From contig CAZWLA010000022.1 in assembly GCA_964633845.1 (NCBI GenBank), forward strand, positions 1 through 22,796: a stretch of DNA of 22,796 nucleotides, given 5' to 3'. Every line of letters begins with the position of its first letter. Positions within the stretch are counted from its first letter, which is position 1. This document shows, piece by piece, positions 7,769 to 16,606 of the stretch. The position numbers were made by a program, and so were the translations under genes. This DNA is from JADHTT01 sp964633845 (GTDB lineage: Bacteria; Campylobacterota; Campylobacteria; Campylobacterales; Arcobacteraceae). A model generated the notes under the pieces. That model saw nothing but the letters and a program-made list of their open reading frames with translations. It did no database searches and was not told the DNA's origin.

Positions 7769-10384
7769 TTAATTTAAAGCTTGAAGTTCTGCTTCAACTT
7801 TTTCTAACTTTTGCTTAGCAGCTTCTAAACCTTTTTTATTAGTTTCAATCACTTCTGGCTTTGCATTTGTAACAAACTTTTCATTTGAAAGCATACCATT
7901 TAGTTTGTTTACCTCTTTTTCTAGCTTCTCTTTTTGTTTAGTAAGCTTAGAGATAATTGGCGTCATATCAATCTCACCAGTAGGTAAATATACTTCAAGG
8001 TTATCAGATACATCAGTGATTGAATTATCAACTTTAGCATCTACAAATTCTATACTTTCAACTTTTGCAAGTTTCTCAATAAATGGTTTTGCTATATCAG
8101 TAGCCATTGGTTTATTCATTTTTATATAAGCTTTAGAAATTTTACTATTACCCATATCAATAATTACTTTTGCACGTCTAAGTGCTGTAATAGCTTCTTC
8201 AATAATAGCAAACATATCTTCCATCTCTTGGTTTTGAGGTATCTCTTTAGGGAATGAGTTTATCATTAAAGACTCACTATTATCTATTGATGTACCTGAA
8301 AGCTTGTGGTATAGGTTATCTGCAATAAATGGCATAAATGGAGACACCATCTTTAGTGTCTCTTTAAAAATTGCACCTAGTTCTACTATAGATTCTTTTG
8401 AAGCTTTTGAATACTCAATACCCCAATCACAATATTCATTCCATACAAAATTATAAAGAGATTTTGCTGCTTCATCAAACTTGTAAGTATCAATAGCAGT
8501 TCTAATGTCATTCACTGCATGCGACAATCTACTTTGCATATAAAGACCAAGAGGAGTTTTAACTTCACAGTCTTTTAGATCTGGGAATTTATCTACATTA
8601 AGTTGCAAGAAGTTTGATGCATTATATAGCTTATTTGTAAAGTTTCTAAATTGTTCTAGATTTTTTTCACCAAGTTTTATATCTCTACCTTGAACTGCTA
8701 AGAAAGCTAGTGTAAATCTAATAATATCAGCAGAATGTTCCTCAACCATATCAAGTGGATCAATTACATTTCCTTTTGACTTTGACATTTTAGCACCATG
8801 CTCATCTCTTACAAGGGCATGCATATAGATATCTTTAAATGGTAATTCACCCATAAAATGATCACCCATCATCATCATTCTAGCTACCCAGAAGAACATA
8901 ATATCAAATCCAGTAATAAGAAGTGAGTTTGGATAGAAGTCTTTCATATCTTGTACTTCATCATATAGCTCTGAAAGCTTTCCATTATTTCCCCAACCAA
9001 GTGGTGACATAGCCCAAAGTGCAGAAGAGAACCAAGTATCTAGTACATCTGGATCTTGCGTTAGGTTTTTACTTGAACATTTTGGACAACACTCAGGTTC
9101 ATCGGCTTTATCTGCCCATTGATGATTACAGTCATTACAATTAAATACAGGTATTCTATGTCCCCACCAAAGTTGTCTAGAGATACACCAAGGTCTTAGC
9201 TCATCCATCCAAGCTGTATATGAGTTGATCCAGTGTTGTGGATGGAAGTTGTTGTGTGCTTTTGTTTTATCAATTGAACTTTGTGCAACTTTTTCAGATA
9301 AGAACCATTGATCAGATATAAATGGCTCAACAATATTTTTACATCTATAACAGTGCCCTACTTGGTGTATATGCTCTTCAATTTTTACAATATGTCCAGC
9401 ATTTTCAAGTGCTTTTACGATTACTGGTCTAGCTTCAAGTCTTTCAAGCCCTGCAAATTCTCCACAGTAGTCATTTAAAATACCTTTTTCATTAAATACT
9501 TTAATAAACTCTAAATTATGTCTTTTTCCAACTTCGTAGTCATTTTGGTCATGTGCTGGAGTTACTTTTACTACACCTGTTCCAAATTCCATATCAACAT
9601 GAGAATCTGTAATAACTTTGATAGTTCTAGAAGTCAGGGGTAGTTGTACCTCTTTTCCTATAATATTTGTATATCTTTCATCATCTGGATGTACCATGAT
9701 AGCTGTATCACCAAAGTATGTTTCAGGTCTAGTTGTTGCAACTTCTAATTGTCCACTACCATCTGCAAATTTATAAATCATAGTATAAAATTTACCATTT
9801 ACCTCTTCATGCTCAACTTCAATATCTGATAAGGCACCATCATGTGTACACCAGTTTACCATGTAGTTGTTTTGAGTGATGTATCCATCATTGTATAAAG
9901 ATACAAAAGCCTCTTTTACTGCTTCATGTAGACCAGAATCTAGTGTAAATCTTTCTCTTTTCCAAGCGGGTGTAACACCGAGCTTTCTCATCTGATGAAC
10001 TATATTTCCACCTGAAGTTTCTTTTTGCAGCCAAGCTCGTTCAAGAAATTTTTCTCTTCCTAGTTCTTCTTTTGTAGTACCTTCAGATAAAAGTTGCTTT
10101 TCTACAATATTTTGTGTAGCAATACCAGCATGATCTGTTCCTGGTTGCCATAGAGTTTTAAATCCATCCATTCTTTTGTATCTGGTGATAATATCTTGAA
10201 GTGTGAATGTAAGTGCATGACCAATATGTAAACTCCCTGTTACATTTGGTGGTGGCATCATGATTGAGAAGTCCTTCCCCTCTTCTTGAATTGACTTATT
10301 CCCATCAATTTCAAAATAGCCTCTATCTTCACATAGTTTGTAGTATTTATCTTCTACTTCTTTTGGATTGTATTTATTACTCAT
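7769..10384 (-). CDS. valS: Valyl-tRNA synthetase
   Basis: The 871-residue class I aminoacyl-tRNA synthetase charges tRNA-Val in the cytoplasm. The ATP-binding HIGH motif is at residues 53-56 (SLHIGHALT) after PPPNVTG, and KMSKSKGN is near residue 530. The CP1 editing domain, which removes mischarged threonine, is shown by TTRPETYFGDTAIMVHP (about 216-232) and GTGVVKVTPAHDQND (about 268-282). Cysteine pairs CYRC (about 345) and CNDC with CCPKC (about 415-437) probably bind zinc. The anticodon-binding helices follow, and the last 65 residues form the tRNA-binding coiled coil typical of ValRS. Length is normal for the family. An AGGGA ribosome site precedes the start. It is a single-gene unit, convergent with the cytochrome gene and divergent from the phnA-like gene. 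Confidence 0.98.
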   Translation of the reverse strand: MSNKYNPKEVEDKYYKLCEDRGYFEIDGNKSIQEEGKDFSIMMPPPNVTGSLHIGHALTFTLQDIITRYKRMDGFKTLWQPGTDHAGIATQNIVEKQLLSEGTTKEELGREKFLERAWLQKETSGGNIVHQMRKLGVTPAWKRERFTLDSGLHEAVKEAFVSLYNDGYITQNNYMVNWCTHDGALSDIEVEHEEVNGKFYTMIYKFADGSGQLEVATTRPETYFGDTAIMVHPDDERYTNIIGKEVQLPLTSRTIKVITDSHVDMEFGTGVVKVTPAHDQNDYEVGKRHNLEFIKVFNEKGILNDYCGEFAGLERLEARPVIVKALENAGHIVKIEEHIHQVGHCYRCKNIVEPFISDQWFLSEKVAQSSIDKTKAHNNFHPQHWINSYTAWMDELRPWCISRQLWWGHRIPVFNCNDCNHQWADKADEPECCPKCSSKNLTQDPDVLDTWFSSALWAMSPLGWGNNGKLSELYDEVQDMKDFYPNSLLITGFDIMFFWVARMMMMGDHFMGELPFKDIYMHALVRDEHGAKMSKSKGNVIDPLDMVEEHSADIIRFTLAFLAVQGRDIKLGEKNLEQFRNFTNKLYNASNFLQLNVDKFPDLKDCEVKTPLGLYMQSRLSHAVNDIRTAIDTYKFDEAAKSLYNFVWNEYCDWGIEYSKASKESIVELGAIFKETLKMVSPFMPFIADNLYHKLSGTSIDNSESLMINSFPKEIPQNQEMEDMFAIIEEAITALRRAKVIIDMGNSKISKAYIKMNKPMATDIAKPFIEKLAKVESIEFVDAKVDNSITDVSDNLEVYLPTGEIDMTPIISKLTKQKEKLEKEVNKLNGMLSNEKFVTNAKPEVIETNKKGLEAAKQKLEKVEAELQALN

Positions 10385-10417
10385 AAGCTTTTAGTCCCTT
10401 ATTATTTATATGACGCG

Positions 10418-10423
10418 ATTATA
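10418..10423 (-). promoter_or_regulatory. Likely valS promoter -10 box
   Basis: Minus-strand TATAAT occurs in GATATAATCGCG, about 34 nt before the valS start. A very AT-rich upstream stretch replaces a clear -35 box, as is common for sigma-70 promoters in Campylobacterota. Confidence 0.55.
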
Positions 10424-10515
10424 TCTAATAATTACTATAAAATAATTTATACAAGAAATTGTAAAGTTAAAATAACTTTTAGATAAAATATACACTATAA
10501 GTTAAAAGGAATTTT

Positions 10516-11067
10516 ATGAGTATTGAACAATCTTTATTAGATAGAAGTGGAAGTAAATGTGAGCTTTGTGGTTCACAAGAAAATTTATGTGAGTATATAG
10601 TTTCACCAAAAGATGAGAAGATATTAGTTTGTAGTACTTGCAATGAACAATTAGAAGATAATAGTAAGTTAGATGAAACGCATATGTATTGTCTTAATGA
10701 TGCGATGTGGAGTGAAGTAGATGCTGTTAAAGTTGTAGCTTATAGAATTTTCTCAATAATGAAAAATCAAGATATGCTTGATATGATGTATCTTGAAGAT
10801 GATGTAAAAGATTGGGCAATTGCTGGACTTCCAGAAGAACCAGATGAAGATGCACTAGTATACAGAGATTCAAATGGTGTAATCATAAATGCAGGTGATA
10901 CTGTAGTAATCATCAAAGATTTACCTGTAAAAGGTGCTGGTTTCACAGCTAAGCAAGGAGTTGCAGTTAGAAATGTTGGATTAGTACATGGTGATAATAC
11001 TCATATCGAAGGTAGAGTTAATGGGGTAAGAATACAGCTTAAAACTTGTTTTCTTAAAAAACAATAG
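10516..11067 (+). CDS. PhnA/YjdM-family zinc-ribbon protein
   Basis: This 183-residue cytoplasmic protein has an N-terminal zinc ribbon (CELC at Cys15/Cys18 and CSTC at Cys39/Cys42), a middle helical part with the family-typical CLNDAMWSEVDAVKVVAYR, and a C-terminal beta-rich PhnA domain (about 112-183: RDSNGVIINAGDTVVIIKDL to the end). It is the longer form of the family; E. coli YjdM has 111 residues. Despite the historical name, YjdM/PhnA is not established as a phosphonate-cleaving enzyme, and no phosphonate genes are nearby, so its role is unknown. An AAAAGGA ribosome site supports the start. rmuC begins 9 nt downstream, suggesting an operon with it and the carbonic anhydrase. Confidence 0.88.
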   Translation: MSIEQSLLDRSGSKCELCGSQENLCEYIVSPKDEKILVCSTCNEQLEDNSKLDETHMYCLNDAMWSEVDAVKVVAYRIFSIMKNQDMLDMMYLEDDVKDWAIAGLPEEPDEDALVYRDSNGVIINAGDTVVIIKDLPVKGAGFTAKQGVAVRNVGLVHGDNTHIEGRVNGVRIQLKTCFLKKQ

Positions 11068-11076
11068 GTTAATTTA

Positions 11077-12246
11077 ATGGTAGAAGTTTTAATATTTGTA
11101 GCTGGTATTGTCTTGGGAATTAGTATCGCTTGGTATATATTAAAAACAAAATTTAATATCCAAACAAATTCTATTTTAAATGAATCAAATATTAAACTTC
11201 TGTCTTTACAAAACCAATTAGACTTACAAACTACATCAAAAGATCAAATGAAACAAGAATTTGAAAATCTTGCAAATAAAATTTTTGAGCAAAATACCAA
11301 AAAATCAAATGATAATTTATCATTGGTTTTAACTCCATTTAAAGATCAATTAAAATCTTTTGGATCAAGAGTTGATGAAATTTATAATGATGAGACAAAA
11401 CAAAGATCATCATTACTCACAGAGATAAAGAACTTAAAAGAGTTAAATAATCAAATAAGTTCTGATGCAGTAAATCTTACAAAAGCATTAAAGGGTGAAA
11501 ATAAAACTCAAGGTGATTGGGGTGAGATGGTACTATCTAAAATTCTTGAGCAAACTGGTCTTAGAGAGGGTATAGAATATGAAACTCAAGGTAGTTATAC
11601 ATCTGATGATGGTAAAAGATTACGACCAGATGTAGTTTTACACCTACCAGAAGATAAAGATATTATTATCGATTCAAAAGTATCCTTAGTATCATATTTA
11701 AACTATACAAATGCATCAAATTCAGAAGACAAAGAGAAAGCTACTAAAGAATTAGTTAAATCTTTAACTGCACATATTAAAGATCTTAGTAATAAAAGAT
11801 ATGATGATATAGAGCAAATTAAAACACTTGATTTTGTATTGATGTTTATCCCTGTTGAAGCTGCATTTACACTAGCTGCTTCAAGTGATCCAAAACTATT
11901 TAAAACAGCATTTGAATCTAATATAATGCTTGTATCACCATCTACGTTATTTGTGACATTAAGAACTATTGAAAACATATGGAGATACGAGCATCAAAGT
12001 AACAATGCACAATTGATTTCTAAAAAAGCTGCAGCTTTATATGATAAGTTTGCTGGATTTGTAAAAGATATGGATAATATAGGTACTCATATAACTAGAA
12101 CACAAAAAGCATATGATGATGCTACAAATAAGTTATCTAGTGGAAAAGGTAATCTTCTAAGACAAAGTGAACAATTTTTAGATCTTGGAGTCAAACCAAA
12201 GAATAAAATTAAAACTAAAATGATTGAATCAGATAATGAAAGGTAA
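11077..12246 (+). CDS. rmuC: DNA recombination protein RmuC homologue
   Basis: This 389-residue protein has an N-terminal membrane helix (residues about 3-22, VLIFVAGIVLGISIAWYIL), a long coiled coil (about 30-130), then the conserved RmuC nuclease-like core. Core motifs visible are TQGDWGEMVLSKILEQTGL, RLRPDVVLHLPEDKDIIIDSKVSL (the PD-(D/E)xK-like region) and FVLMFIPVEAAF, with VSPSTLFVTLRTIENIWR. RmuC limits DNA inversions at short inverted repeats; its biochemistry is not firmly settled. It lies 9 nt after the phnA-like gene and 2 nt before the carbonic anhydrase, whose ribosome site (AGGTAAG) overlaps the rmuC stop, so translation is probably coupled. Length and motif order are normal. 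Confidence 0.93.
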   Translation: MVEVLIFVAGIVLGISIAWYILKTKFNIQTNSILNESNIKLLSLQNQLDLQTTSKDQMKQEFENLANKIFEQNTKKSNDNLSLVLTPFKDQLKSFGSRVDEIYNDETKQRSSLLTEIKNLKELNNQISSDAVNLTKALKGENKTQGDWGEMVLSKILEQTGLREGIEYETQGSYTSDDGKRLRPDVVLHLPEDKDIIIDSKVSLVSYLNYTNASNSEDKEKATKELVKSLTAHIKDLSNKRYDDIEQIKTLDFVLMFIPVEAAFTLAASSDPKLFKTAFESNIMLVSPSTLFVTLRTIENIWRYEHQSNNAQLISKKAAALYDKFAGFVKDMDNIGTHITRTQKAYDDATNKLSSGKGNLLRQSEQFLDLGVKPKNKIKTKMIESDNER

Positions 12247-12248
12247 GT

Positions 12249-12890
12249 ATGAATTTAGATAAACTTATTGAAGGTAATAAAAAATTTAGAAAAGCAGCAT
12301 TTACAAAACATAAAGAAGATTTTGATTCATTAGTAAAATATGGTCAAAAACCAAAAATACTTTTTATAGGATGTAGTGACAGTAGAGTTGTACCTGATCT
12401 ATTTTTGGATAGTGATCCTGGTGAGATGTTTATTCTTAGAAATGTAGGAAACTTTGTACCACCATATACTCTTGATGATAATGCATTTCATGGTTGTAGT
12501 GCGGTAATAGAATATGCAGTATCTGTATTAAAAGTTGAGGATATTATTGTATGTGGACATAGTCATTGTGGTGCATGTGAATCACTTTATGATGATTCTA
12601 TTAAATTAAATAAAGAATTAATTCATGTAGCAAAATGGCTTTCTCTTGGCCAAAAAGCTAAAGAGTATGCTATTGAACAACTTCAAAAAACTGGTAACCA
12701 AGAAGATTTAGCACAAATTACAGAAAAAATGTCTGTAAAATATCAGCTTGAAAATTTAATGACATTTCCCGCTATTAAAAAAAGAGTAGATGATGGAAGT
12801 TTAACACTTAATGGGTGGTATTACAAAATTGAGGATGGTACAATCGAGATGTACAATCCAGAAGCAGACACATTTGTGTGTCCACTATAA
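12249..12890 (+). CDS. Beta-class carbonic anhydrase
   Basis: This 213-residue enzyme interconverts CO2 and bicarbonate. The zinc ligands of the beta class are all present: Cys42 in CSDSR (with the Asp44/Arg46 pair), and His104 and Cys107 in GHSHCGA. NVGNFVPPY and the HGCSAVIEYAVSVLKV segment are also typical. There is no signal peptide, so it acts in the cytoplasm, where autotrophic or capnophilic bacteria use it to supply bicarbonate or CO2 to carboxylases. It is the last gene of the phnA-like/rmuC unit, and its stop codon lies 2 nt from the stop of the opposing DUF3817 gene. Confidence 0.96.
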   Translation: MNLDKLIEGNKKFRKAAFTKHKEDFDSLVKYGQKPKILFIGCSDSRVVPDLFLDSDPGEMFILRNVGNFVPPYTLDDNAFHGCSAVIEYAVSVLKVEDIIVCGHSHCGACESLYDDSIKLNKELIHVAKWLSLGQKAKEYAIEQLQKTGNQEDLAQITEKMSVKYQLENLMTFPAIKKRVDDGSLTLNGWYYKIEDGTIEMYNPEADTFVCPL

Positions 12891-12892
12891 GC

Positions 12893-13210
12893 TTAGGCTT
12901 TTTGGAACTGCTTTATAGTTTCTTCACTAAGTAACTTATCTGACCAATTAGTTCCAAATGGTATTAAAGATGCTATAAAAAGTTTTATAGTAAAACTCAT
13001 TTTAAATTTATATTCATCATGAGCTGCTGCTAAAAGAAACATAAACGCAATAAATAAAAATCCATGGATTGAACCCATCACTTTTGTAGCTACTGCTATC
13101 CCAAATACATATTTTAGTGGCATTGCTATAAATAAAAGTACAAGATATGAAATACCTTCCATAAAGTTAATTGTTTTAAATTTTTCTAATGCTGTTTTAT
13201 TTTTCATCAT
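12893..13210 (-). CDS. DUF3817-family small membrane protein
   Basis: A 105-residue protein with about three membrane helices. The conserved beginning FKTINFMEGISYLVLLFIAMPLKY and the segment MGSIHGFLFIAFMFLLAAA match the DUF3817 family, whose function is unknown. Its start overlaps the 3' end of der by 14 nt in another frame, so it is the last gene of the mscS-der unit and probably translationally coupled. A second Met one codon later (MKNK) could also be the start. Confidence 0.85.
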   Translation of the reverse strand: MMKNKTALEKFKTINFMEGISYLVLLFIAMPLKYVFGIAVATKVMGSIHGFLFIAFMFLLAAAHDEYKFKMSFTIKLFIASLIPFGTNWSDKLLSEETIKQFQKA

Positions 13211-14765
13211 ATTCTATTTCCTCTTCATTATATTCTATTTCGTTGTCATACATTACTACTGTTCCATCATCATCTACATAAGAATGGTCTTTACCTACAT
13301 TTGGTCCAAGTGTTTCATATACAGGTACATAATCATCATCTGGTTCAATTTGATCTTTCTTCCCACGAGCAATAATATGTATAGGTGTACCCTCAAAGTT
13401 TAGTGCACCTCTTAAAAAGTTGATTAAGTATCTTTTGTAAGAGAAGTGAAGTAATCGAGGTTTATTCATAACCAAAGCAAAAGTTGGTGGAGCTGATTTA
13501 AATTGTGTTGAGAAATAGATTCTTAATCTATTTCCAGCAGGAGATGGTAATGCATGTCTCATAACACCTGTACTTATTATATCATTTATTTTTGATGTAG
13601 GAATTCTTTGGTTGAAGTTATCATATATCTCAATTAACTTATCTTGAAGTTTATCAATACTTCTTCCTGTCTTTGCAGAAACTACAACAATTGGAGCATA
13701 GTAAAGAAATTTAAATTTTCCTCTAATCTCTTCAATTAGTTTTTTGTATGGATTTAAGTGTTCATCCCATTTGTTTACAACAATAATAGTTCCTAATGCA
13801 AACTTATCTACAAGTCCTGCTATTTTCTCATCTTGATCTGTAATAGGCTTACTTCCATCTATCACTACTAATGCAAGATTTGCTTGAGCTAGCATATCGT
13901 TTGTCCTCATTAATGCATATTTTTCAATACCATCAATCTTCCCACGTCTTCTTAGCCCTGCTGTATCTACAAATGTGATTTTTCTATCTTTGTATTCAAA
14001 AGTTTCATCTACAGGGTCGATAGTAGTTCCTGCAACTTCACTTACAACTGATCTTTCCTCTCCTACAAGTGCATTTAGAATTGAGCTTTTTCCAACATTT
14101 ACTTTACCAATAATTGCAACTTTTAGATGATTGTCAGCTGCTTTATTTTTCTCTTGCTGTTCATCTTCCAAATCTTCATCAATTAGACTATCTTCAAGTG
14201 ATAAATCTGAGTCATCTAGTACAACAGTATTTGCTTCAAGATTAGCTGGTAGTTCATCATATATCCACTCAAATAATCTTTTTATGCCTCTATTGTGTGA
14301 TACTGATATACCAAATAGATCAGATTCATCTATACCAAACTGATAAAAATCCCAAAGCATCTCTTTTTCTTTATCGTTATCAATTTTATTAACTACAAGT
14401 GCTAGTTGTTTTCCTAGTGCTTGAAGTTCATAAAAAAGTTCTTTATCTCTATCATCAGGTATTTTTTTACCGTCTACCATAAAGAGAACTATATCAGCTT
14501 CTTTTGCTGTTTGGATAGCTTTTCTTTTTACATTTTTAAATATTTTGTATTCACTACCATCTTCCATAATCTCATTTTTGGAATTACTAACACCACCAGT
14601 ATCAAGCATCAATGCTTTACGGTCAAGTATTTCTGCTTCATGTCTTCTAACATCTCTAGTAGTACCAGAAATGTCACTTACAATAGCAATTTTCTTTTTT
14701 GCTATTCTATTAAATAGAGAGCTTTTTCCAACATTTGGTTGTCCAATTAGTGCAATTTTTTTCAA
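13197..14765 (-). CDS. der: Ribosome-assembly GTPase Der (EngA)
   Basis: This 522-residue protein has two tandem GTPase domains and a C-terminal KH-like domain, the unique Der layout; Der helps mature the 50S ribosomal subunit. Domain 1 shows GQPNVGKSS (8-16), DTGG (55-58) and NKID (126-129). Domain 2 shows GKVNVGKSS (220-228), DTAG (267-270) and NKWD (331-334). The KH-like part runs from about 385 to 470 and contains the family signature KYAPIVVVSAK-like and LRIYFSTQFKSAPPTF segments. It is somewhat longer than E. coli Der (490), because of a very acidic inter-domain linker (about 183-212) and an acidic tail with EIEYNEE and EIEYDEK repeats. mscS ends 1 nt upstream, and the DUF3817 gene overlaps its 3' end. 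Confidence 0.97.
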   Translation of the reverse strand: MKKIALIGQPNVGKSSLFNRIAKKKIAIVSDISGTTRDVRRHEAEILDRKALMLDTGGVSNSKNEIMEDGSEYKIFKNVKRKAIQTAKEADIVLFMVDGKKIPDDRDKELFYELQALGKQLALVVNKIDNDKEKEMLWDFYQFGIDESDLFGISVSHNRGIKRLFEWIYDELPANLEANTVVLDDSDLSLEDSLIDEDLEDEQQEKNKAADNHLKVAIIGKVNVGKSSILNALVGEERSVVSEVAGTTIDPVDETFEYKDRKITFVDTAGLRRRGKIDGIEKYALMRTNDMLAQANLALVVIDGSKPITDQDEKIAGLVDKFALGTIIVVNKWDEHLNPYKKLIEEIRGKFKFLYYAPIVVVSAKTGRSIDKLQDKLIEIYDNFNQRIPTSKINDIISTGVMRHALPSPAGNRLRIYFSTQFKSAPPTFALVMNKPRLLHFSYKRYLINFLRGALNFEGTPIHIIARGKKDQIEPDDDYVPVYETLGPNVGKDHSYVDDDGTVVMYDNEIEYNEEEIEYDEK

Positions 14766-14766
14766 T

Positions 14767-15663
14767 TTAGTTTACTTCTTTTTTATTTTCAATATATAGT
14801 GATTGAGAAGGGAATGCAAAATTAGCATTGTTTTTCTCAATAATCTCCATAATCTTTAGATTTGTATTTTCTTTAACAGCCATATATTCACCCCATACAG
14901 TTGTATTTGTAAAATAATAGCAGAATATATTTAGGCTACTATTATCAAATTCTGTAAAATATATGTATATTGTATCTTGATGTATATCTTTATGACTTGA
15001 TAGCATCTCTTTTATTTGGGATACAATTACTTGTATAGTTTTGGCATCTGTATCATATGTAAGACCTAATTTCATCTTAATTCTTCTTTTTCCCATTTGG
15101 GACCAATTAATAATAGCGCTATTTGCTAATACAGCATTTGGTACAGTTACTAATGCTTGAGCGAAAGTTCTTATTTTTGTACTTCTAATGTCTATATGCT
15201 CAATAGTACCTTCAACATCAGGTGTCTTAATCCAGTCACCAACTTTGAAAGGCTTATCTGTAAAGATTACAAATGATCCAAATAGGTTTGCTACTGTATC
15301 TTTTGCAGCAAGAGCAAATGCCATACCAAGAAGTCCAAGTGAAGCTATAAATCCTGTGACATTATATCCCCACTCTTGCAAGATTGAAACACCACCAATT
15401 ACAAGAATAAGAATTTTAATTATCTTAATTACAAGTTTTTCTAAGCTACTTTGCTCTTTGTCTATGATTTGATATAGCGGTAAAATTAATTTATGTGCTG
15501 CCCATATTACAGCAAAAATAAATATTGACCTAATCATAGTATTAATTGTTGAAACTAGGTCACTTGGAATATCTATAAAGTTTTTGGATATAAAAAGTAT
15601 TAACCCAAACAAAGCTAAAAATATAGGTTTTTGAATAAGTGTTAAATTAATTTTTTCTTTCAT
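14767..15663 (-). CDS. MscS-family small-conductance mechanosensitive channel
   Basis: At 298 residues this is a compact MscS channel that opens on membrane tension to release solutes during osmotic downshock. It has about four membrane helices (about 12-30, 40-62, 79-98, 104-134). The last is the pore helix with small residues (GFIASLGLLGMAFALAAKDTVANLFGS). The beta domain follows with FKVGDWIKTPDVEGTIEHIDIRSTKIRT and VPNAVLANSAIINWS, then the alpha/beta vestibule to about 290. It is the first gene of a unit with der 1 nt downstream. No ribosome site is seen before the start, and the -10 box is only 7 nt away, so the mRNA may be leaderless. Confidence 0.93.
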   Translation of the reverse strand: MKEKINLTLIQKPIFLALFGLILFISKNFIDIPSDLVSTINTMIRSIFIFAVIWAAHKLILPLYQIIDKEQSSLEKLVIKIIKILILVIGGVSILQEWGYNVTGFIASLGLLGMAFALAAKDTVANLFGSFVIFTDKPFKVGDWIKTPDVEGTIEHIDIRSTKIRTFAQALVTVPNAVLANSAIINWSQMGKRRIKMKLGLTYDTDAKTIQVIVSQIKEMLSSHKDIHQDTIYIYFTEFDNSSLNIFCYYFTNTTVWGEYMAVKENTNLKIMEIIEKNNANFAFPSQSLYIENKKEVN

Positions 15664-15670
15664 AAACGCG

Positions 15671-15676
15671 ATTGTA
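15671..15676 (-). promoter_or_regulatory. Candidate extended -10 of mscS (possible leaderless transcript)
   Basis: Minus-strand TGTTACAAT is a TGn-extended -10 box. Its last base is 7 nt from the mscS ATG, which puts the predicted transcription start at or next to the A of the start codon. Confidence 0.45.
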
Positions 15677-15688
15677 ACATAATTTTGG

Positions 15689-15694
15689 TAATAT
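15689..15694 (+). promoter_or_regulatory. Candidate -10 of the EamA operon (possible leaderless transcript)
   Basis: TAATAT is followed by six bases and the ATG, so the predicted start of transcription falls on the start codon. There is no purine-rich ribosome site in the 37-nt divergent gap. Confidence 0.4.
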
Positions 15695-15700
15695 ACTCAT

Positions 15701-16594
15701 ATGACAAACCATAATGATCTAAAACTTGCAATTAAATATATGCTATTCTCCTCATTTCTTTTTGCTTTTACTGGTGCATTTGCAAAGATATTAAGTGCTT
15801 ATATGAGCTCTGTAGAAGTAGTATTTTTTAGAAATATTACAGGAGTTATTATTATTCTTTTTGCAATATATAAGTCACCATTAAAACAAAAAGGCGGTAG
15901 GCCATTATTGCTTTTTATGCGTGGTTTTATAGGCTTTTCGGCACTTCTGATGTATTTTTATAATATTGCTCATATCCCTTTGGCTGAAGCTCAAACATTT
16001 AATAAAATATCACCAATATTTACTGCAATATTTTCATATATAATACTAAATGAAAAACTTTCACGATTAGCTTGGGTAGGAGTATTCGTTGGATTTATAG
16101 GTGTTCTATTTATTACAGGATTTGATGTAACATCTTTGAGTAAAACAGATTGGCTTGGAATATTAAGTGGAGTTGGTGCTGGTCTAGCATATACATCTAT
16201 TCGAGAACTTAGAAAATATTATGATAATAGAGCTATTGTATTATCATTTATGATTGTAGGTACTATTGGCCCAATCATACTTATGATTCTTGGTGAATTT
16301 TATATCAATAATAGTTTAGACTGGATTGTTGCTAAGTTCGTGATGCCACAAGGTATAGTATGGTTATATATCTTAGGGCTTGGTATATTTGCTACACTAT
16401 CACAATGGTACATGACAAAAGCATATTCCATGGCTGCTGGAGGCTTAGTAGGTACCATAAGTTATAGTAATATTATCTTTTCAATTATATTAGGTATGAT
16501 ACTTGGTGATCTGTTTCCTACATTTATGGTAATAATAGGTATAATGTTAGTAATTTTAAGTGGAGTTTTAGTAGCACTAAGACCGCGGACTTAA
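15701..16594 (+). CDS. EamA/DMT-family transporter, ten membrane helices
   Basis: This 297-residue hydrophobic protein has about ten membrane helices in two EamA repeats. The first repeat ends around FTAIFSYIILNEKLSRLAWVGVFVGFIGVLFI and the second around NIIFSIILGMILGDLFPTFMVIIGIMLVILSG, the repeated end-of-domain motif of drug/metabolite transporters. These inner-membrane carriers export or exchange small metabolites; the substrate cannot be inferred. Residues FRNITGVIIILFAIYKSPL near the start of the first repeat are also family-typical. It leads a plus-strand run of seven genes. The next start is 12 nt downstream with a GAGGAG-like ribosome site. It is divergent from mscS with only 37 nt between. 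Confidence 0.9.
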   Translation: MTNHNDLKLAIKYMLFSSFLFAFTGAFAKILSAYMSSVEVVFFRNITGVIIILFAIYKSPLKQKGGRPLLLFMRGFIGFSALLMYFYNIAHIPLAEAQTFNKISPIFTAIFSYIILNEKLSRLAWVGVFVGFIGVLFITGFDVTSLSKTDWLGILSGVGAGLAYTSIRELRKYYDNRAIVLSFMIVGTIGPIILMILGEFYINNSLDWIVAKFVMPQGIVWLYILGLGIFATLSQWYMTKAYSMAAGGLVGTISYSNIIFSIILGMILGDLFPTFMVIIGIMLVILSGVLVALRPRT

Positions 16595-16606
16595 TGAGGA
16601 GATAGA

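Noticed and set aside
10516..11067. Phosphonoacetate hydrolase or another phosphonate-degrading enzyme
   Set aside because: The zinc ribbon and PhnA domain match the YjdM family, which is not established as such an enzyme, and no phosphonate genes are nearby.
14421..14799. Plus-strand frames opposite der and mscS
   Set aside because: They are antisense shadows of a strongly conserved GTPase gene; the products are Ser/Phe/Ile-rich with no motif.
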